Positions 45,610 to 58,045 are shown, counted from the first letter of the stretch. The stretch is DNA of 64,000 bases from Colwellia psychrerythraea (GCF_000764225.1 NZ_JQED01000017.1:233117-297116), one strand, 5' to 3'. Notes: generated by a model not told the origin, from the sequence alone. A program made the numbers and translations.

Positions 45610-46941
45610 ATGTATCGGAGAATTCTCCTGTCAATAGCAAGACTACGTACGCTAAGTTTATTATGTGTTGCTATCTTAAGTTTGCTTTCAGTAAATACCT
45701 ATGCCGCTAATAGTATTGATGGCATTCGTGTATGGCCAGCGCCGGAAAATACTCGCATTGTTTTTGATGTTAAACAAAAGCCTGATTACAAATATTTTAC
45801 CCTCAGTAAACCTAATCGTTTAGTGATTGATTTTACTAATACTAAAAACACAGTAGCATTAAAAAACCTTGCCGTTAACGACCCTCGAGTGAAACTTTTT
45901 CGTTCAAGCTTAACTAAAGGTAAAACTCGCTTAGTTCTGGAGTTAACTAAGTCTTATCAGCTTACGGTTTTCCCGCTAGCACCTGCTGGGCAATACGGTC
46001 ATCGGCTAGTGATAGATTTATATGATAAGAATCGTAGTAAAAAGAATGTTTCTAAACCAAAACAGAGTGTTGGCGATATTATTATTGGTATTGATGCTGG
46101 TCATGGTGGTGAAGACCCCGGTTCTATCGGTGGTAAAGGTACTTATGAGAAAAGAGTAACCTTAGCGATAGCTAAAAAATTACAAAAAATTATTAATAAA
46201 GAAAAAGGCATGAAAGCGGTGATGATCCGTAGCGGTGATTATTACGTTAATTTAAATCGTCGTACTAGCCTAGCAAGAGACAAAAATGTTGATTTTTTAG
46301 TCTCAATACATGCGGATGCTTTTCATACCCCAGGTCCAAGTGGCGCTTCAGTTTGGGTGGTAACTAAAAGCCGTGCAGAATCAGAGTTATCACGTTGGTT
46401 GGTCAATAGAGAGAAAAAATCAGAATTACTTGGCGGCGGCGGTGGCGTTATTAAAAATACTTCAGATAGTCATTTAGCATTAGCTTTAGCGGACATGAGC
46501 AAAGAGCATTCCCTTGGTGTAAGTTTTGGTGTAGCTAATAATGTTATTAAAGAGCTGAAAAAAATCACTAAAATGCATAAGAAAACACCACAAAATGGTA
46601 ACTTTGCGGTACTCAAATCATCTGACATACCCTCAATATTGGTTGAGACGGGTTTCATTTCTAATCATAAAGAAGAGAAAAATCTGACCTGGTCTAAACA
46701 TCAGCAACGCTTAGCCAATGCAATTCACGTAGGTATCAAAAATCACTTTTTAGCGCACCCTTTAACCGGATCTTATTTCGCATCCGTGGGATATAAAAAG
46801 CATAAAGTACGAAGCGGTGAGTCACTATCTGTATTAGCGAAACGTTACAATATATCTATGAGTAAACTTAAATCTATTAATAAATTAAAAACTAATTCAT
46901 TAAGAATTGGCCAAACGTTAAAAATTCCCCGTACCGGATAA
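45610..46941 (+). CDS. amiB: N-acetylmuramoyl-L-alanine amidase (AmiB/AmiC type)
   Basis: A periplasmic cell-wall hydrolase that cleaves the amide between muramic acid and the stem peptide during septum splitting. The 443-residue protein has a signal peptide (to about residue 33, T-Y-A-A), an AMIN targeting domain (about 36-135), and an Amidase_3 domain (about 150-375) with G-I-D-A-G-H-G-G-E-D-P-G, S-I-H-A-D-A-F and V-E-T-G-F-I-S-N zinc and catalytic residues. One LysM repeat at 398-441 binds peptidoglycan. It lies between tsaE and mutL as in E. coli amiB, although AmiB there lacks the LysM domain. MutL starts 6 bases later. Confidence 0.93.
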   Translation: MYRRILLSIARLRTLSLLCVAILSLLSVNTYAANSIDGIRVWPAPENTRIVFDVKQKPDYKYFTLSKPNRLVIDFTNTKNTVALKNLAVNDPRVKLFRSSLTKGKTRLVLELTKSYQLTVFPLAPAGQYGHRLVIDLYDKNRSKKNVSKPKQSVGDIIIGIDAGHGGEDPGSIGGKGTYEKRVTLAIAKKLQKIINKEKGMKAVMIRSGDYYVNLNRRTSLARDKNVDFLVSIHADAFHTPGPSGASVWVVTKSRAESELSRWLVNREKKSELLGGGGGVIKNTSDSHLALALADMSKEHSLGVSFGVANNVIKELKKITKMHKKTPQNGNFAVLKSSDIPSILVETGFISNHKEEKNLTWSKHQQRLANAIHVGIKNHFLAHPLTGSYFASVGYKKHKVRSGESLSVLAKRYNISMSKLKSINKLKTNSLRIGQTLKIPRTG

Positions 46942-46947
46942 ATCCTT

Positions 46948-48900
46948 ATGACTATTGCTATATTACCTGCACGTTTGGCTAACCAAATTGCTGCCGGTGA
47001 AGTGGTTGAACGCCCAGCTTCCGTTATTAAAGAACTGATAGAAAACAGCTTAGATGCGGGGGCAACATCAATTCATATAGATGTTGATAAGGGTGGCATA
47101 AAAAAGATCAAAATTACTGATAATGGTCATGGCATAGTTAAAGATGAACTCACCTTGGCGTTAAGTCGTCATGCGACTAGTAAGATTAAAGACTTAAATG
47201 ATTTAGAAGCAATTGATAGTTTAGGTTTTCGTGGCGAAGCCTTAGCCAGTATTAGCTCCGTCGCACGATTAACGTTAACATCTAAGCCAAAAACTCAAGC
47301 GACAGCATGGCAAGCCATTGCTGAAGGGCGGGACATGTCTGTCAATATAAAGCCTGCCGCCCATCCTGATGGAACCAGTATTGAAGTGCTCGATTTATTT
47401 TTCAATACACCCGCTAGACGTAAGTTTTTACGTACCGAACAAACAGAATTTAACCATATTGATGAAGTGGTACGTCGAATTGCACTAGCTCATTTTGATG
47501 TTAGCTTTACCTTAACGCACAATGGTAATACGGTTCGTCAATATCGAATGTCGAATACTCATGCACAATGCGTTAAACGTGTTGCTATGGTATGTGGGCC
47601 TAAATTTATTGAGCATGCCGTTGAAGTAGACTGCCCTCATGACAATATGACGCTTTCTGGCTGGTTAGCAAAACCAAGCTTTTCACGAAGTCAAAATGAC
47701 CTTTGCTATAGTTATGTGAATGGCAGAATGATGCGTGATAAGCTTATTAATCATGCGATTCGCCAAGCTTATGCTGATTTATTACCCGCAGATACTTATC
47801 CTGCATTTGTATTATTCTTAGAACTTGATCACCACGAAGTTGATGTTAATGTTCATCCAGCAAAGCATGAAGTGCGTTTTCACCAAAGCCGTTATGTTCA
47901 TGACTTTATATATTCGGTTTGTCATAAAGCATTGACGTCAGGTCTAGCAGACCAAGAACTGATTACTCCCACTGATAGTGAACTTACTTTAGCACCTGAA
48001 CAGTCTTACTCCTCTGTAGGTGCAAATGAAAGACTAAATGAGCGTCCAGCAACATCCTCTTCAGTAAAATATCCTAATACAGACTATATTAGACCGTTAC
48101 AGCATGTACATGGTGCTGGTAACCGTCAATCTAGTAATGGCGGTTACGGTCAACATGTAAAAGCTAACGAAAGCTCTTCTGTGGCGTCAGCTAATTATCA
48201 ATCATTAATGACACCTCATCAGGAAGCTTTACCTCAAGCCCAACTTGTTACAGGCTCTCACCAAGGTTCGGTGCAAGAGCAGGAATTGCAGAGCACACAA
48301 AGCTCGACCACAAAAAGTGATTTTTTGAGTTTGCACCACCCAGGTTATGCACTATATGAAGCGGGAAGCGGTGTTAGAGTATTGTCCTTATTTAATCTAG
48401 CAAAAAGTACGTACGTTAAGCTCGTTGAACAAAGTTGGCAGCATGACAATGAACAATCTGACCAGGCCATTGAATCTTTGATCAGCCAACCATTGTTATT
48501 GCCTGTAATTATGAGTCTATCTGAGAAACAGCTAAACTTTGTAGTAGCAGAGCAGGAAATACTCGCAAAGGCGGGTATAGTGTTTGTAGAGCAAAGTAAA
48601 AACAAAATACAAATTAGGAAGTTTCCTGCGTTATTACGCGAGCAAGATGTAAGCAATGCATTTATTATCATTATCGATGAGCTGATCAGCAAGTTAACGA
48701 CTACCCAAGATAAATTAGTCGGTGAATCTGAGTTGCATCAAAGTATAGCTTTAGCAATGGTTTTGACGCATTACGATGAAACTCAAGCTGCTATTTTACT
48801 CAAACTATCTAAAAAATTGTTTCATGAACAACTTAGTCAACAATTGCTCTTGAATTCTATTCCCCTTGACCTCACATCACATATTAAGAAGTTATTTTAG
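46948..48900 (+). CDS. mutL: DNA mismatch repair protein MutL
   Basis: MutL links MutS mismatch recognition to strand removal. The N-terminal GHKL ATPase shows [23 protein letters not shown] and the [18 protein letters not shown] segment. A long Ser/Gln/Asn-rich linker follows (about 335-460), then the C-terminal dimerisation domain. The endonuclease D-Q-H-A-x2-E motif is not visible, as expected for the MutH-dependent enterobacterial type. It is 650 residues against 615 in E. coli, the extra length being linker. Confidence 0.96.
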   Translation: MTIAILPARLANQIAAGEVVERPASVIKELIENSLDAGATSIHIDVDKGGIKKIKITDNGHGIVKDELTLALSRHATSKIKDLNDLEAIDSLGFRGEALASISSVARLTLTSKPKTQATAWQAIAEGRDMSVNIKPAAHPDGTSIEVLDLFFNTPARRKFLRTEQTEFNHIDEVVRRIALAHFDVSFTLTHNGNTVRQYRMSNTHAQCVKRVAMVCGPKFIEHAVEVDCPHDNMTLSGWLAKPSFSRSQNDLCYSYVNGRMMRDKLINHAIRQAYADLLPADTYPAFVLFLELDHHEVDVNVHPAKHEVRFHQSRYVHDFIYSVCHKALTSGLADQELITPTDSELTLAPEQSYSSVGANERLNERPATSSSVKYPNTDYIRPLQHVHGAGNRQSSNGGYGQHVKANESSSVASANYQSLMTPHQEALPQAQLVTGSHQGSVQEQELQSTQSSTTKSDFLSLHHPGYALYEAGSGVRVLSLFNLAKSTYVKLVEQSWQHDNEQSDQAIESLISQPLLLPVIMSLSEKQLNFVVAEQEILAKAGIVFVEQSKNKIQIRKFPALLREQDVSNAFIIIIDELISKLTTTQDKLVGESELHQSIALAMVLTHYDETQAAILLKLSKKLFHEQLSQQLLLNSIPLDLTSHIKKLF

Positions 48901-48927
48901 CCATTCTCAATTAAGAGTTAAGTATTC

Positions 48928-49878
48928 GTGTCAGTTCAAAGCACCACAGAATTAAATCAGCCACCTGTTATTTGTTTAATGGGGCCAACTGCATCGGGAA
49001 AAACTGCTTTGGCAATGGCGCTTAAAGACGCATTACCTTGCGATATTGTCAGTGTTGATTCTGCCCTGATTTATCGTGATATGGACATTGGTACAGCTAA
49101 ACCAACAAAATTGGAGTTAACACAGTACCCTCATCGACTTATCGATTTACGTGATGCGAGTGAAAGTTATTCCGCTGCTGATTTCTGTCGTGATGCGCTA
49201 GCTGAGATTGCTGAGATTAGAGCGAAAAACAGAATTCCATTATTAGTTGGTGGAACTATGATGTATTTCAAAAGTTTAATTGAGGGAATTTCCCCTCTAC
49301 CGACAGCAAATCCAGATATACGCCAAGCAATTGAAGCTGAAGCTTTGAAAAAAGGCTGGAAAGCAATGCATGAACAACTTGCGGAAATAGATCCCGTTTC
49401 AGCAGAGCGAATACATCCGAATGATCCACAACGTATTACTCGAGCATTAGAAGTCTACAGGTTGACGAGTAACACATTGACACAATTGACTCAAATAAAA
49501 GGTGATAAGCTCGCGGGTGATGTTCTACAATTAGCAATAACTCCCACAGAGCGCAGTACGCTTCATGAACGAATAGCACTACGCTATCAGCAAATGATTG
49601 ATATGGGTTTTGAGCAGGAAGTGATTAAATTAATGTCACGAGGTGATTTACACCAAGATTTACCTTCTATTCGTTGTGTAGGATACCGACAAATGTGGCA
49701 ATACCTCGAAGGTGAATTTGACCACGATGAGATGATTTTCCGTGGTGTTTGTGCAACCAGACAATTAGCTAAAAGACAGCTAACTTGGTTAAGAAATTGG
49801 CCAGATTTACACTGGTTGACAACGGATGATAAAAGCAATTTATCACAAGTTTTATCACTGCTTGACGCAAAGCAGTAA
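48928..49878 (+). CDS. miaA: tRNA dimethylallyltransferase MiaA
   Basis: MiaA prenylates adenosine-37 in tRNAs that read UNN codons. The 316-residue protein begins at GTG 48928 and shows the P-loop G-P-T-A-S-G-K-T (19-26), [25 protein letters not shown] and [13 protein letters not shown]. This is the universal neighbour of hfq. The product of the next gene, Hfq, is controlled in E. coli partly by promoters inside miaA; none could be fixed here. Confidence 0.96.
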   Translation: MSVQSTTELNQPPVICLMGPTASGKTALAMALKDALPCDIVSVDSALIYRDMDIGTAKPTKLELTQYPHRLIDLRDASESYSAADFCRDALAEIAEIRAKNRIPLLVGGTMMYFKSLIEGISPLPTANPDIRQAIEAEALKKGWKAMHEQLAEIDPVSAERIHPNDPQRITRALEVYRLTSNTLTQLTQIKGDKLAGDVLQLAITPTERSTLHERIALRYQQMIDMGFEQEVIKLMSRGDLHQDLPSIRCVGYRQMWQYLEGEFDHDEMIFRGVCATRQLAKRQLTWLRNWPDLHWLTTDDKSNLSQVLSLLDAKQ

Positions 49879-49997
49879 AGGGCGAGCAAATATAAAGCAA
49901 TAGTTGGAAATTGATGTATAATTAATTTGTTAGCTATTTTATATAACATTTTGTTGTGTTGTTTTCATAGCAAGTTTTTCAGTTACTTTATTACTGA

Positions 49998-50297
<300 letters not shown>

Positions 50298-50351
50298 TGC
50301 TTTTTATCTTTTGTTGAGAAAAATTAATCATGGTACTAGGGTTTAACGCTA

Positions 50352-51638
50352 TTGTTTGAACGTTATCAAGCGGGTGAACAAGCCGTACTTGTCCATTTAG
50401 ACTTTCCAGATGAAAGCAGTAGAGAAGATCTTAGCGAATTTAAGATGTTAGTGTCTTCTGCTGGCGTACAAGCGTTAACCGTTGTGACAGGTAAGCGAAA
50501 TACTCCGCATCCCCGTTTTTTTGTTGGCTCAGGTAAAGCAGAAGAAATTCGTGAAGCTGTGCACTTAGTTGGTGCTAATATTGTTCTGTTTAACCATAGT
50601 TTATCGCCTTCTCAAGAAAAGAATATTGAAGCATTGTGTGAGTGTCGAGTAGTCGATCGTACAACCCTGATTCTTGATATTTTTGCACAACGAGCTCGTA
50701 CTCATGAAGGTAAATTGCAAGTTGAACTAGCACAATTGCGTCATATGAGTAGTCGACTGATTCGAGGTTGGACTCACTTAGAAAGGCAAAAGGGTGGCAT
50801 TGGTCTTAGAGGTCCAGGTGAAACTCAGCTTGAAACCGATAGACGTTTATTGCGTGAGCGCATGGTTAATATCCGTAAACGTTTAGGCAAAGTTGAAGTT
50901 CAAAGACAGCAAGGGCGAAGAGCTAGAAGTCGAGCAGAGTTACCAACTTTATCTTTAGTTGGCTATACCAATGCTGGAAAATCAACGCTGTTTAATACAT
51001 TAACACAAGCTGACGTGTATGCAGCTGATCAGTTGTTTGCTACTTTAGATCCAACATTAAGAAAAATTGATTTATCCGGTGTAGGCCGTGTAATCTTAGC
51101 TGATACAGTTGGTTTCATTCGTCATTTACCTCATGATTTAGTTGCGGCTTTTAAAGCAACACTTACTGAAACTCGTGAAGCTGAACTGCTATTGCATGTG
51201 GTTGATATTTCAGATGACAGACGTAGTGATAATATTGAGCAAGTTGAATATGTGCTTAAAGAGATAGATGCAAGCGATGTACCTCAGCTCATTATTTGTA
51301 ACAAAATTGATAATTTAGACGATATTGAACCGCGAATAGACAGAGATGATCAAGGCATGCCAATTCGTGTGTGGCTGTCGGCTCAGGCTAACATAGGTAC
51401 TGAGTTGTTATTTACTGCGCTTGCTGAGCGTTTAGATATTAAAGTAGTAAATCACCAGTTAACTATTCCACCAAGTGCTGGAAAACTACGTGGTGAGCTT
51501 TACAAGTTAGATTGCGTTACTAGCGAAACTTTTGATGAGCAAGGCCACTGTCACTTAGAGGTTAATTTACCTTCGCGTGAATGGGAAAGGTTAATTGCTA
51601 CTAAATACAGTGAGCTAATCGATTATATTGAACATTGA
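50352..51638 (+). CDS. hflX: GTPase HflX
   Basis: HflX is a ribosome-binding GTPase that splits stalled 70S ribosomes after stress. The 428-residue protein matches E. coli HflX from M-F-E-R-Y-x-A-G-E-Q-A-V-L-V-H onward, with the glycine-rich G-G-I-G-L-R-G-P-G-E-T-Q-L-E region near 155-170, G1 G-Y-T-N-A-G-K-S-T near 203-211, D-T-V-G-F-I and N-K-I-D. The start is a TTG at 50352, as the homology requires. A hairpin with T residues lies between it and hflK. Confidence 0.95.
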   Translation: MFERYQAGEQAVLVHLDFPDESSREDLSEFKMLVSSAGVQALTVVTGKRNTPHPRFFVGSGKAEEIREAVHLVGANIVLFNHSLSPSQEKNIEALCECRVVDRTTLILDIFAQRARTHEGKLQVELAQLRHMSSRLIRGWTHLERQKGGIGLRGPGETQLETDRRLLRERMVNIRKRLGKVEVQRQQGRRARSRAELPTLSLVGYTNAGKSTLFNTLTQADVYAADQLFATLDPTLRKIDLSGVGRVILADTVGFIRHLPHDLVAAFKATLTETREAELLLHVVDISDDRRSDNIEQVEYVLKEIDASDVPQLIICNKIDNLDDIEPRIDRDDQGMPIRVWLSAQANIGTELLFTALAERLDIKVVNHQLTIPPSAGKLRGELYKLDCVTSETFDEQGHCHLEVNLPSREWERLIATKYSELIDYIEH

Positions 51639-51661
51639 TATAACTAAATTTTAATTGTAGT

Positions 51662-51688
51662 GGCGAACATTTAATTTCGCCGATTTTT
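51662..51688 (+). terminator. Hairpin between hflX and hflK (terminator or attenuator)
   Basis: Stem arms GGCGAA and TTCGCC with an eight-base loop are followed by GATTTTT. Its place just before the hflK ribosome binding site suggests partial termination inside the cluster. Confidence 0.5.
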
Positions 51689-51700
51689 GTGGAGAACAAT

Positions 51701-52849
51701 ATGGCTTGGAACGAACCGGGGAATAATGATAAAGACCCCTGGAAAAATAAAGGTGGCAAGAACCAAGGTCCACCAGATTTAGATGAACTTCTGAATGATC
51801 TTGGTAAAAAAGTTACTGGAATTTTTGGTGGAAAAACCACTAAAGGTGGATCTGGGTCGGGTAAAAGTTTTTCCAGTATTGGGATATCCATTCTTCTTAT
51901 TGTCGCATCCGTCGTTTACGCATTTAGTGGTTTTTATACCATTAAAGAAGCTGAGCAAGGCATTGTCCTAAGATTTGGTGAATATTCAGGTACCGTTGAA
52001 CCGGGTATTAACTGGAAGTGGACCTTTATTGACCGCATTATTCCTGTTGATATGCAAAGTACGCGTGAAATGCCATCATCGGGCTTTATGTTGACGAGAG
52101 ACGAAAACGTAGTAAGTGTTGAAATGCAAATTCAATATCGTGTCGTTGATGCTCGTAAATACATTTTCAGCGTTACCAATGCTGATGATAGTTTAAATCA
52201 ATCTCTTGATAGTGCACTTCGTTATGTTGTCGGCCATGCTAATATGGATGACATTTTAACCAGTGGCCGTGAGACTATTCGTCAGTCAGTATGGGAAGAG
52301 TTAGATAAAATAATTGCACCTTATGACCTTGGTTTAATCATTGTTGATGTTAACTTTAAAGATGCTCGTCCACCAAATGAAGTGAAAGACGCTTTTGATG
52401 ATGCGATTTCAGCACAAGAAGATGAAGTTCGTTTTTTACGTGAAGCTGAGGCTTATGCTCGAGGCATTGAACCACGTGCTCGTGGTCGTGTTAAGCGTAT
52501 GGAACAAGAAGCGCTTGCTTATAAAAGTCGTATAGTGCTAGATGCTGAAGGTGAAGTTGCTCGTTTTGATAAAATCTTACCAGAATATCAAGCTGCTCCT
52601 AAAGTCACGCGTGAACGTTTATACATTGCCACTATGGAAAAAGTGTATGGCAATACCAGTAAAGTAATGGTTGATGTTGATGGCGGTAATAATATGATGT
52701 ACTTACCTTTAGATAAGATTATCCAACAACAAAATACCAGCACGCGTAGTGGTAAAACTAATTATGCACCAGTAATTGAGACTAATGTAAATACATCACC
52801 TACTTCATCATCAGATCGCTCTGATAGATTTAACAATGGGAGTAACTAA
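51701..52849 (+). CDS. hflK: FtsH protease activity modulator HflK
   Basis: HflK and HflC form a large membrane complex that surrounds the FtsH protease. The 382-residue protein begins M-A-W-N-E-P-G-N (ATG 51701 with GGAG upstream), has a Gly/Lys-rich cytoplasmic start, a membrane segment near 58-80, and a SPFH/band 7 domain (about 80-300) with A-R-G-R-V-K-R-M-E-Q-E-A. A polar tail follows. HflC starts 4 bases later, so translation is coupled. The gene order hflX-hflK-hflC is the standard one. Confidence 0.95.
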   Translation: MAWNEPGNNDKDPWKNKGGKNQGPPDLDELLNDLGKKVTGIFGGKTTKGGSGSGKSFSSIGISILLIVASVVYAFSGFYTIKEAEQGIVLRFGEYSGTVEPGINWKWTFIDRIIPVDMQSTREMPSSGFMLTRDENVVSVEMQIQYRVVDARKYIFSVTNADDSLNQSLDSALRYVVGHANMDDILTSGRETIRQSVWEELDKIIAPYDLGLIIVDVNFKDARPPNEVKDAFDDAISAQEDEVRFLREAEAYARGIEPRARGRVKRMEQEALAYKSRIVLDAEGEVARFDKILPEYQAAPKVTRERLYIATMEKVYGNTSKVMVDVDGGNNMMYLPLDKIIQQQNTSTRSGKTNYAPVIETNVNTSPTSSSDRSDRFNNGSN

Positions 52850-52852
52850 TAA

Positions 52853-53740
52853 ATGAAGAATTTTTCCATTGCTATAGTATCGCTACTTCTCATTTTAGCA
52901 GTATCGTCAGTTTTTGTTATTTACGAAGGCCAACGTGGCATCGTATTCCAATTTTCAAAAATTAAACGTGATAGTGCTACTGATGAAATGAAGGTCTATG
53001 ATCCTGGTTTACATTTCAAAATTCCATTTATTGAGACAGTACGTAAACTAGATGCACGTATTCAAACACTAGATGAACCAGCAGATAGATTTGTTACCTC
53101 AGAGAAAAAAGATTTAATGGTCAATTCATTTGTGAAATGGCGTATTGTTGATTTCTCTACCTATTATCTACGTACTTCAGGTTCAGTAGATAATGCTCGT
53201 GCGCTATTAAAGCAAAAAGTGAACAATGGCTTACGTACAGAGTTTGGTAACCGCACCATTAAAGAAATTGTTTCTGGTGATCGTGACGCGATAATGAGTA
53301 AAGCGCTAGAAAGTGCTGCGAGCAGTCGTGAAGATCTTGGAATAGAAGTCGTTGATGTACGTATTAAAGCGATTAACTTACCGACAGAGATAAGTAATTC
53401 TATCTATGAGCGTATGCGCGCTGAGCGAACTGCGGTTGCCAAGGAGCATAGGTCGCAGGGACAAGAGCAAGCTGAAATTATCCGCGCTACTATTGATGCT
53501 AAAGTAACAGTAATGTTAGCAGAAGCACAAAAGAACGCTTTTACCATTCGTGGTGAGGGTGATGCAATGGCAGCGAAAGTTTACGCTGATGCGTATGGTA
53601 AAGATGCAGAGTTTTATAGTTTCTATCGTAGTCTTGAGGCTTACGAAAAGAGCTTTAGCAGTAAAAATGATATTATGGTGGTTAAACCTGACAGTGATTT
53701 CTTCCGCTTCTTGAAAGAAGGCAGTGAAGCTAAAAAATAA
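52853..53740 (+). CDS. hflC: FtsH protease activity modulator HflC
   Basis: The 295-residue partner of HflK. An N-terminal membrane anchor (about 5-24) is followed by a SPFH/band 7 domain with V-Y-E-G-Q-R-G-I-V-F-Q-F, V-K-W-R-I-V-D, and the coiled helical part E-H-R-S-Q-G-Q-E-Q-A-E-I-I-R-A. The C-terminal segment is typical (D-S-D-F-F-R-F-L). It is followed by a strong terminator, which ends the cluster. Confidence 0.95.
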   Translation: MKNFSIAIVSLLLILAVSSVFVIYEGQRGIVFQFSKIKRDSATDEMKVYDPGLHFKIPFIETVRKLDARIQTLDEPADRFVTSEKKDLMVNSFVKWRIVDFSTYYLRTSGSVDNARALLKQKVNNGLRTEFGNRTIKEIVSGDRDAIMSKALESAASSREDLGIEVVDVRIKAINLPTEISNSIYERMRAERTAVAKEHRSQGQEQAEIIRATIDAKVTVMLAEAQKNAFTIRGEGDAMAAKVYADAYGKDAEFYSFYRSLEAYEKSFSSKNDIMVVKPDSDFFRFLKEGSEAKK

Positions 53741-53762
53741 CTATCATTAAATTACTTATACT

Positions 53763-53787
53763 AGCCAGCATATTTGCTGGCTTTTTT
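53763..53787 (+). terminator. Terminator after hflC
   Basis: A perfect 8-bp stem (AGCCAGCA/TGCTGGCT) with a TATT loop is followed by five T residues. Confidence 0.88.
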
Positions 53788-53959
53788 ATGCCTAAATTTT
53801 ACTGTATATGATTACGTTGAGTTATGGATAATTATAAATTTAACATTATGAAACAAATGGTCTTGCAAAAATCTGATATTTTGAAAGTCATAGATTGAGG
53901 TCTTGCGATATTATTGTAAATGTCGTCACAAACTAAATATTAATTAACAAAGGAATAAA

Positions 53960-54559
53960 ATGAACATAATAAAATATCTAATCGCTGTAATTGCATCGTT
54001 ACCAATGACTGCTACATTGCTGGCAGCTGAAGCACCTTTAGTTTCAATAAAAACACAAGATGATTTCTTTAACAATATAAGTAAGCACTGTGGCAAATCA
54101 TTTGAAGGTCAGGTCTCTGTTGATAATGCTGCTGGAGGTAGCTTTGCCAATAAAAAATTAATCATGCATGTAAGAAAGTGTAGTGATAGTCAATTACAGG
54201 TACCTTTTCATGTGGGGAATGATGCATCACGTACCTGGATTATTACTAAAACGGGTTCAGGCTTATCGTTAAAGCATGATCATCGACAAAAAGATGGGAG
54301 TAATGATAAGTCTACTATGTATGGCGGTCATACTAATGATGCAGGTTGGGCTGAGATGCAATCTTTTCCAGCAGATCAATACTCTAAAGAACTCTTTGTC
54401 GAGCAAGGCATACCACAATCAGTAGGTAATACCTGGCAAATGTATATATACCCAGAAAAGTTTACCTATCGTTTAATCCGTCAAGGCAGGGAGTTTAGAG
54501 TTGATTTTGATTTAACCAAGCCTGTTAGCACGCCAGTCATCCCTTGGGGTTATCAATAA
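53960..54559 (+). CDS. Secreted protein of unknown function
   Basis: A 199-residue protein with a Sec signal peptide (about 1-22, L-L-A-A-E). The mature part has two Cys (near 43 and 73) that could form a disulfide, a His/Asp/Gly-rich centre (K-H-D-H-R-Q-K-D-G, M-Y-G-G-H-T-N) and a C-terminal beta-rich end. I do not recognise the family. It sits between hflC and purA, where E. coli has a small gene, and appears to be a separate unit because a terminator precedes it and a purA promoter follows. Confidence 0.65.
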   Translation: MNIIKYLIAVIASLPMTATLLAAEAPLVSIKTQDDFFNNISKHCGKSFEGQVSVDNAAGGSFANKKLIMHVRKCSDSQLQVPFHVGNDASRTWIITKTGSGLSLKHDHRQKDGSNDKSTMYGGHTNDAGWAEMQSFPADQYSKELFVEQGIPQSVGNTWQMYIYPEKFTYRLIRQGREFRVDFDLTKPVSTPVIPWGYQ

Positions 54560-54634
54560 TTTATTGTTAAGTTATTAACTTAAGTGTTTATTTTAAGATC
54601 ATTAAAGAAATTAGCTTAAAAGCTGCTTTTTAGC

Positions 54635-55992
<1,358 letters not shown>

Positions 55993-56044
55993 AGTCCAGC
56001 TTTAGGTTCCCTTATCCAATAAGGAGAAAGTAATTTCAAATAAT

Positions 56045-56074
56045 AAAGTCCAACCAAGTGTTGGACTTTTTTTT
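56045..56074 (+). terminator. Terminator after purA
   Basis: A perfect 10-bp stem (AAAGTCCAAC/GTTGGACTTT) with a five-base loop is followed by T residues on the plus strand, 53 bases after the purA stop codon. Confidence 0.9.
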
Positions 56075-56733
56075 GCCTTTTAATCAACAATTTGATGAGT
56101 ATCTTTCCGGCATAATAGAATACCCAAAAGAATCAGCATATAGGAAGAAAGCTGCAATTACAGATCTTAGAGGGGAGGTCCTGCATTGGTTAACTAAGTC
56201 GTTCTTAGAGTTGATAATGCCGTATTTAAGCTGTTTTAGCTCGTAAACTGATAACAATTGAAAATAAAAGAAATGTAGAATCTATACGTTTTACTAATCC
56301 TGTCTGTTTAAAGCCATGGATATCACTGTATGAGTGTTAACTGATAGTCCGCGGAGTGCTAAGGGCTTTGTGATCTGTTACCTAGATTAATTCAGTTGTA
56401 CTTTCATAGTCTATTTTATAAGGCTTATCGTTAGATAATGTGTTTAAAAGTTGATTAAGTCTATTTCAACGCCAGTAAGTCATATTTATACTTAAATACT
56501 TAGTCACTAATAGCCAATATTTATAAAATTGATATGATTTTCTCGAAGGCTAGCGTTACATTGGTTATAGCTTAGATGGAGGTTATATAGTAAAACAGAC
56601 TTGTATTACTCTATCTATATGAATACCATATAAGTAAGTAAAAGCGACTGTTCAAAGCAATAATAAAAAATACAGAGCTATACTTGTACTAACAACAAAA
56701 CCAACACTACTAAATAACGCATTAGGAATTCTC
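56075..56733. other. 659-bp intergenic region upstream of the malic enzyme gene
   Basis: No convincing gene was found. Short open frames here overlap the purA terminator or have no ribosome binding site. A sequence near 56620-56645 (AATACCATATAAGTAAGTAA) resembles the stretch at 5747-5770 and may be part of a repeat family. The promoter of the malic enzyme gene must be in this region. Confidence 0.5.
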
Positions 56734-57975
56734 ATGACAGATCTACGCCAGCAAGCACTTGATTACCATGCATTGCCAACACCAGGAAAAATAAGTGTTT
56801 CATTGACTACAGCAGCAGAAACTAGTCAAGATTTGTCACTTGCCTATAGTCCGGGTGTTGCTGAACCTTGTCGAGAGATTGCAAACAATCCCGACGACGT
56901 TTATAAATATACAGGAAAAGGTAACACTGTTGCTGTAATTACAAATGGCACCGCTGTATTAGGTTTAGGTAATATAGGGCCAATGGCATCAAAGCCTGTT
57001 ATGGAAGGCAAGTCTTTATTATTCAAACGCTTTGCTAATATTGATTCTTTCGATATTGAAGTAAAACACAAAACGGTTGAAGAGTTTGTTAACACGGTTG
57101 CTAATATTGCAGACAGTTTTGGCGGTATAAACCTTGAAGATATTAAAGCTCCTGAGTGTTTCGCTATTGAAAAAGCATTAATTGAACGTTGTAAAATTCC
57201 AGTATTTCATGATGATCAACATGGTACTGCGATAGTAACGGCAGCAGGCATGATGAATGCGTTAGATATTCAAGGTAAAGACATTAAACAAGCTAATATT
57301 GTTTGTTTAGGTGCAGGTGCTGCAGCGATAGCTTGTATGGAATTATTGATCAAGTGTGGAGCTCAGAGAGAAAAAATCTACATGCTTGATACTAAAGGTG
57401 TGATACATACTCGTCGTGATGATCTTAATGAATATAAAAAATTATTCGCTAACAATACCGACAAAAGAACATTAGATGACGTTATTGAAGGCGCTGATGT
57501 TTTTGTTGGTGTTTCAGGCCCTGATCTTCTATCACAAGAGCAAGTGAAGGCTATGGCAGATAAACCGGTTATTTTTGCGTGTTCAAACCCTGATCCTGAA
57601 ATTAAACCTGAGCTAGCCTTAGCAGCTCGTAATGATGTCATTATGGCTACTGGCCGCTCTGATTATCCTAACCAGGTAAACAACGTTTTATGTTTCCCAT
57701 TTATTTTCCGTGGTGCATTAGATGTCCGAGCTCGTACTATTAATGATGCTATGAAAATAGCAGCGGTACATGCTATTAGAGCGCTTGCTAAAGAACCTGT
57801 ACCTGCAGAAGTACTTAAAGCAAGTTGTGAGAAAGATCTTAGTTTTGGTAAAGATTATATTATTCCTAAACCTACAGATCCTCGTTTGTGTAGTGCCGTT
57901 GCTAGAGCAGTGGCACAAGCAGCAGTAGACTCAGGCGTTGCCGCATTAGAAATGCCAGAAAACTATATGGCTTAG
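56734..57975 (+). CDS. Malic enzyme (oxaloacetate-decarboxylating malate dehydrogenase)
   Basis: The enzyme converts malate to pyruvate and CO2 and supplies NAD(P)H. The 413-residue protein has the malic-enzyme segments Y-S-P-G-V-A-E-P-C, N-G-T-A-V-L-G-L-G-N-I-G, the acidic metal site (G-I-N-L-E-D-I-K-A-P-E-C) and H-D-D-Q-H-G-T-A-I-V, and a Rossmann G-A-G-A-A-A. It is the short form, like the N-terminal half of MaeB but without the phosphotransacetylase domain. NAD versus NADP use cannot be read safely. AGGAA precedes the ATG. Confidence 0.9.
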   Translation: MTDLRQQALDYHALPTPGKISVSLTTAAETSQDLSLAYSPGVAEPCREIANNPDDVYKYTGKGNTVAVITNGTAVLGLGNIGPMASKPVMEGKSLLFKRFANIDSFDIEVKHKTVEEFVNTVANIADSFGGINLEDIKAPECFAIEKALIERCKIPVFHDDQHGTAIVTAAGMMNALDIQGKDIKQANIVCLGAGAAAIACMELLIKCGAQREKIYMLDTKGVIHTRRDDLNEYKKLFANNTDKRTLDDVIEGADVFVGVSGPDLLSQEQVKAMADKPVIFACSNPDPEIKPELALAARNDVIMATGRSDYPNQVNNVLCFPFIFRGALDVRARTINDAMKIAAVHAIRALAKEPVPAEVLKASCEKDLSFGKDYIIPKPTDPRLCSAVARAVAQAAVDSGVAALEMPENYMA

Positions 57976-58045
57976 TTATTTTTCATCCACTAGTAAGAAT
58001 GAAAAGCTTTATTTAGTTTTTGATTATTTTGACAACAATATAAAT

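Noticed and set aside
56058..56246. Open frame of 62 codons after purA
   Set aside because: It starts in the loop of the purA terminator, and has no family resemblance.
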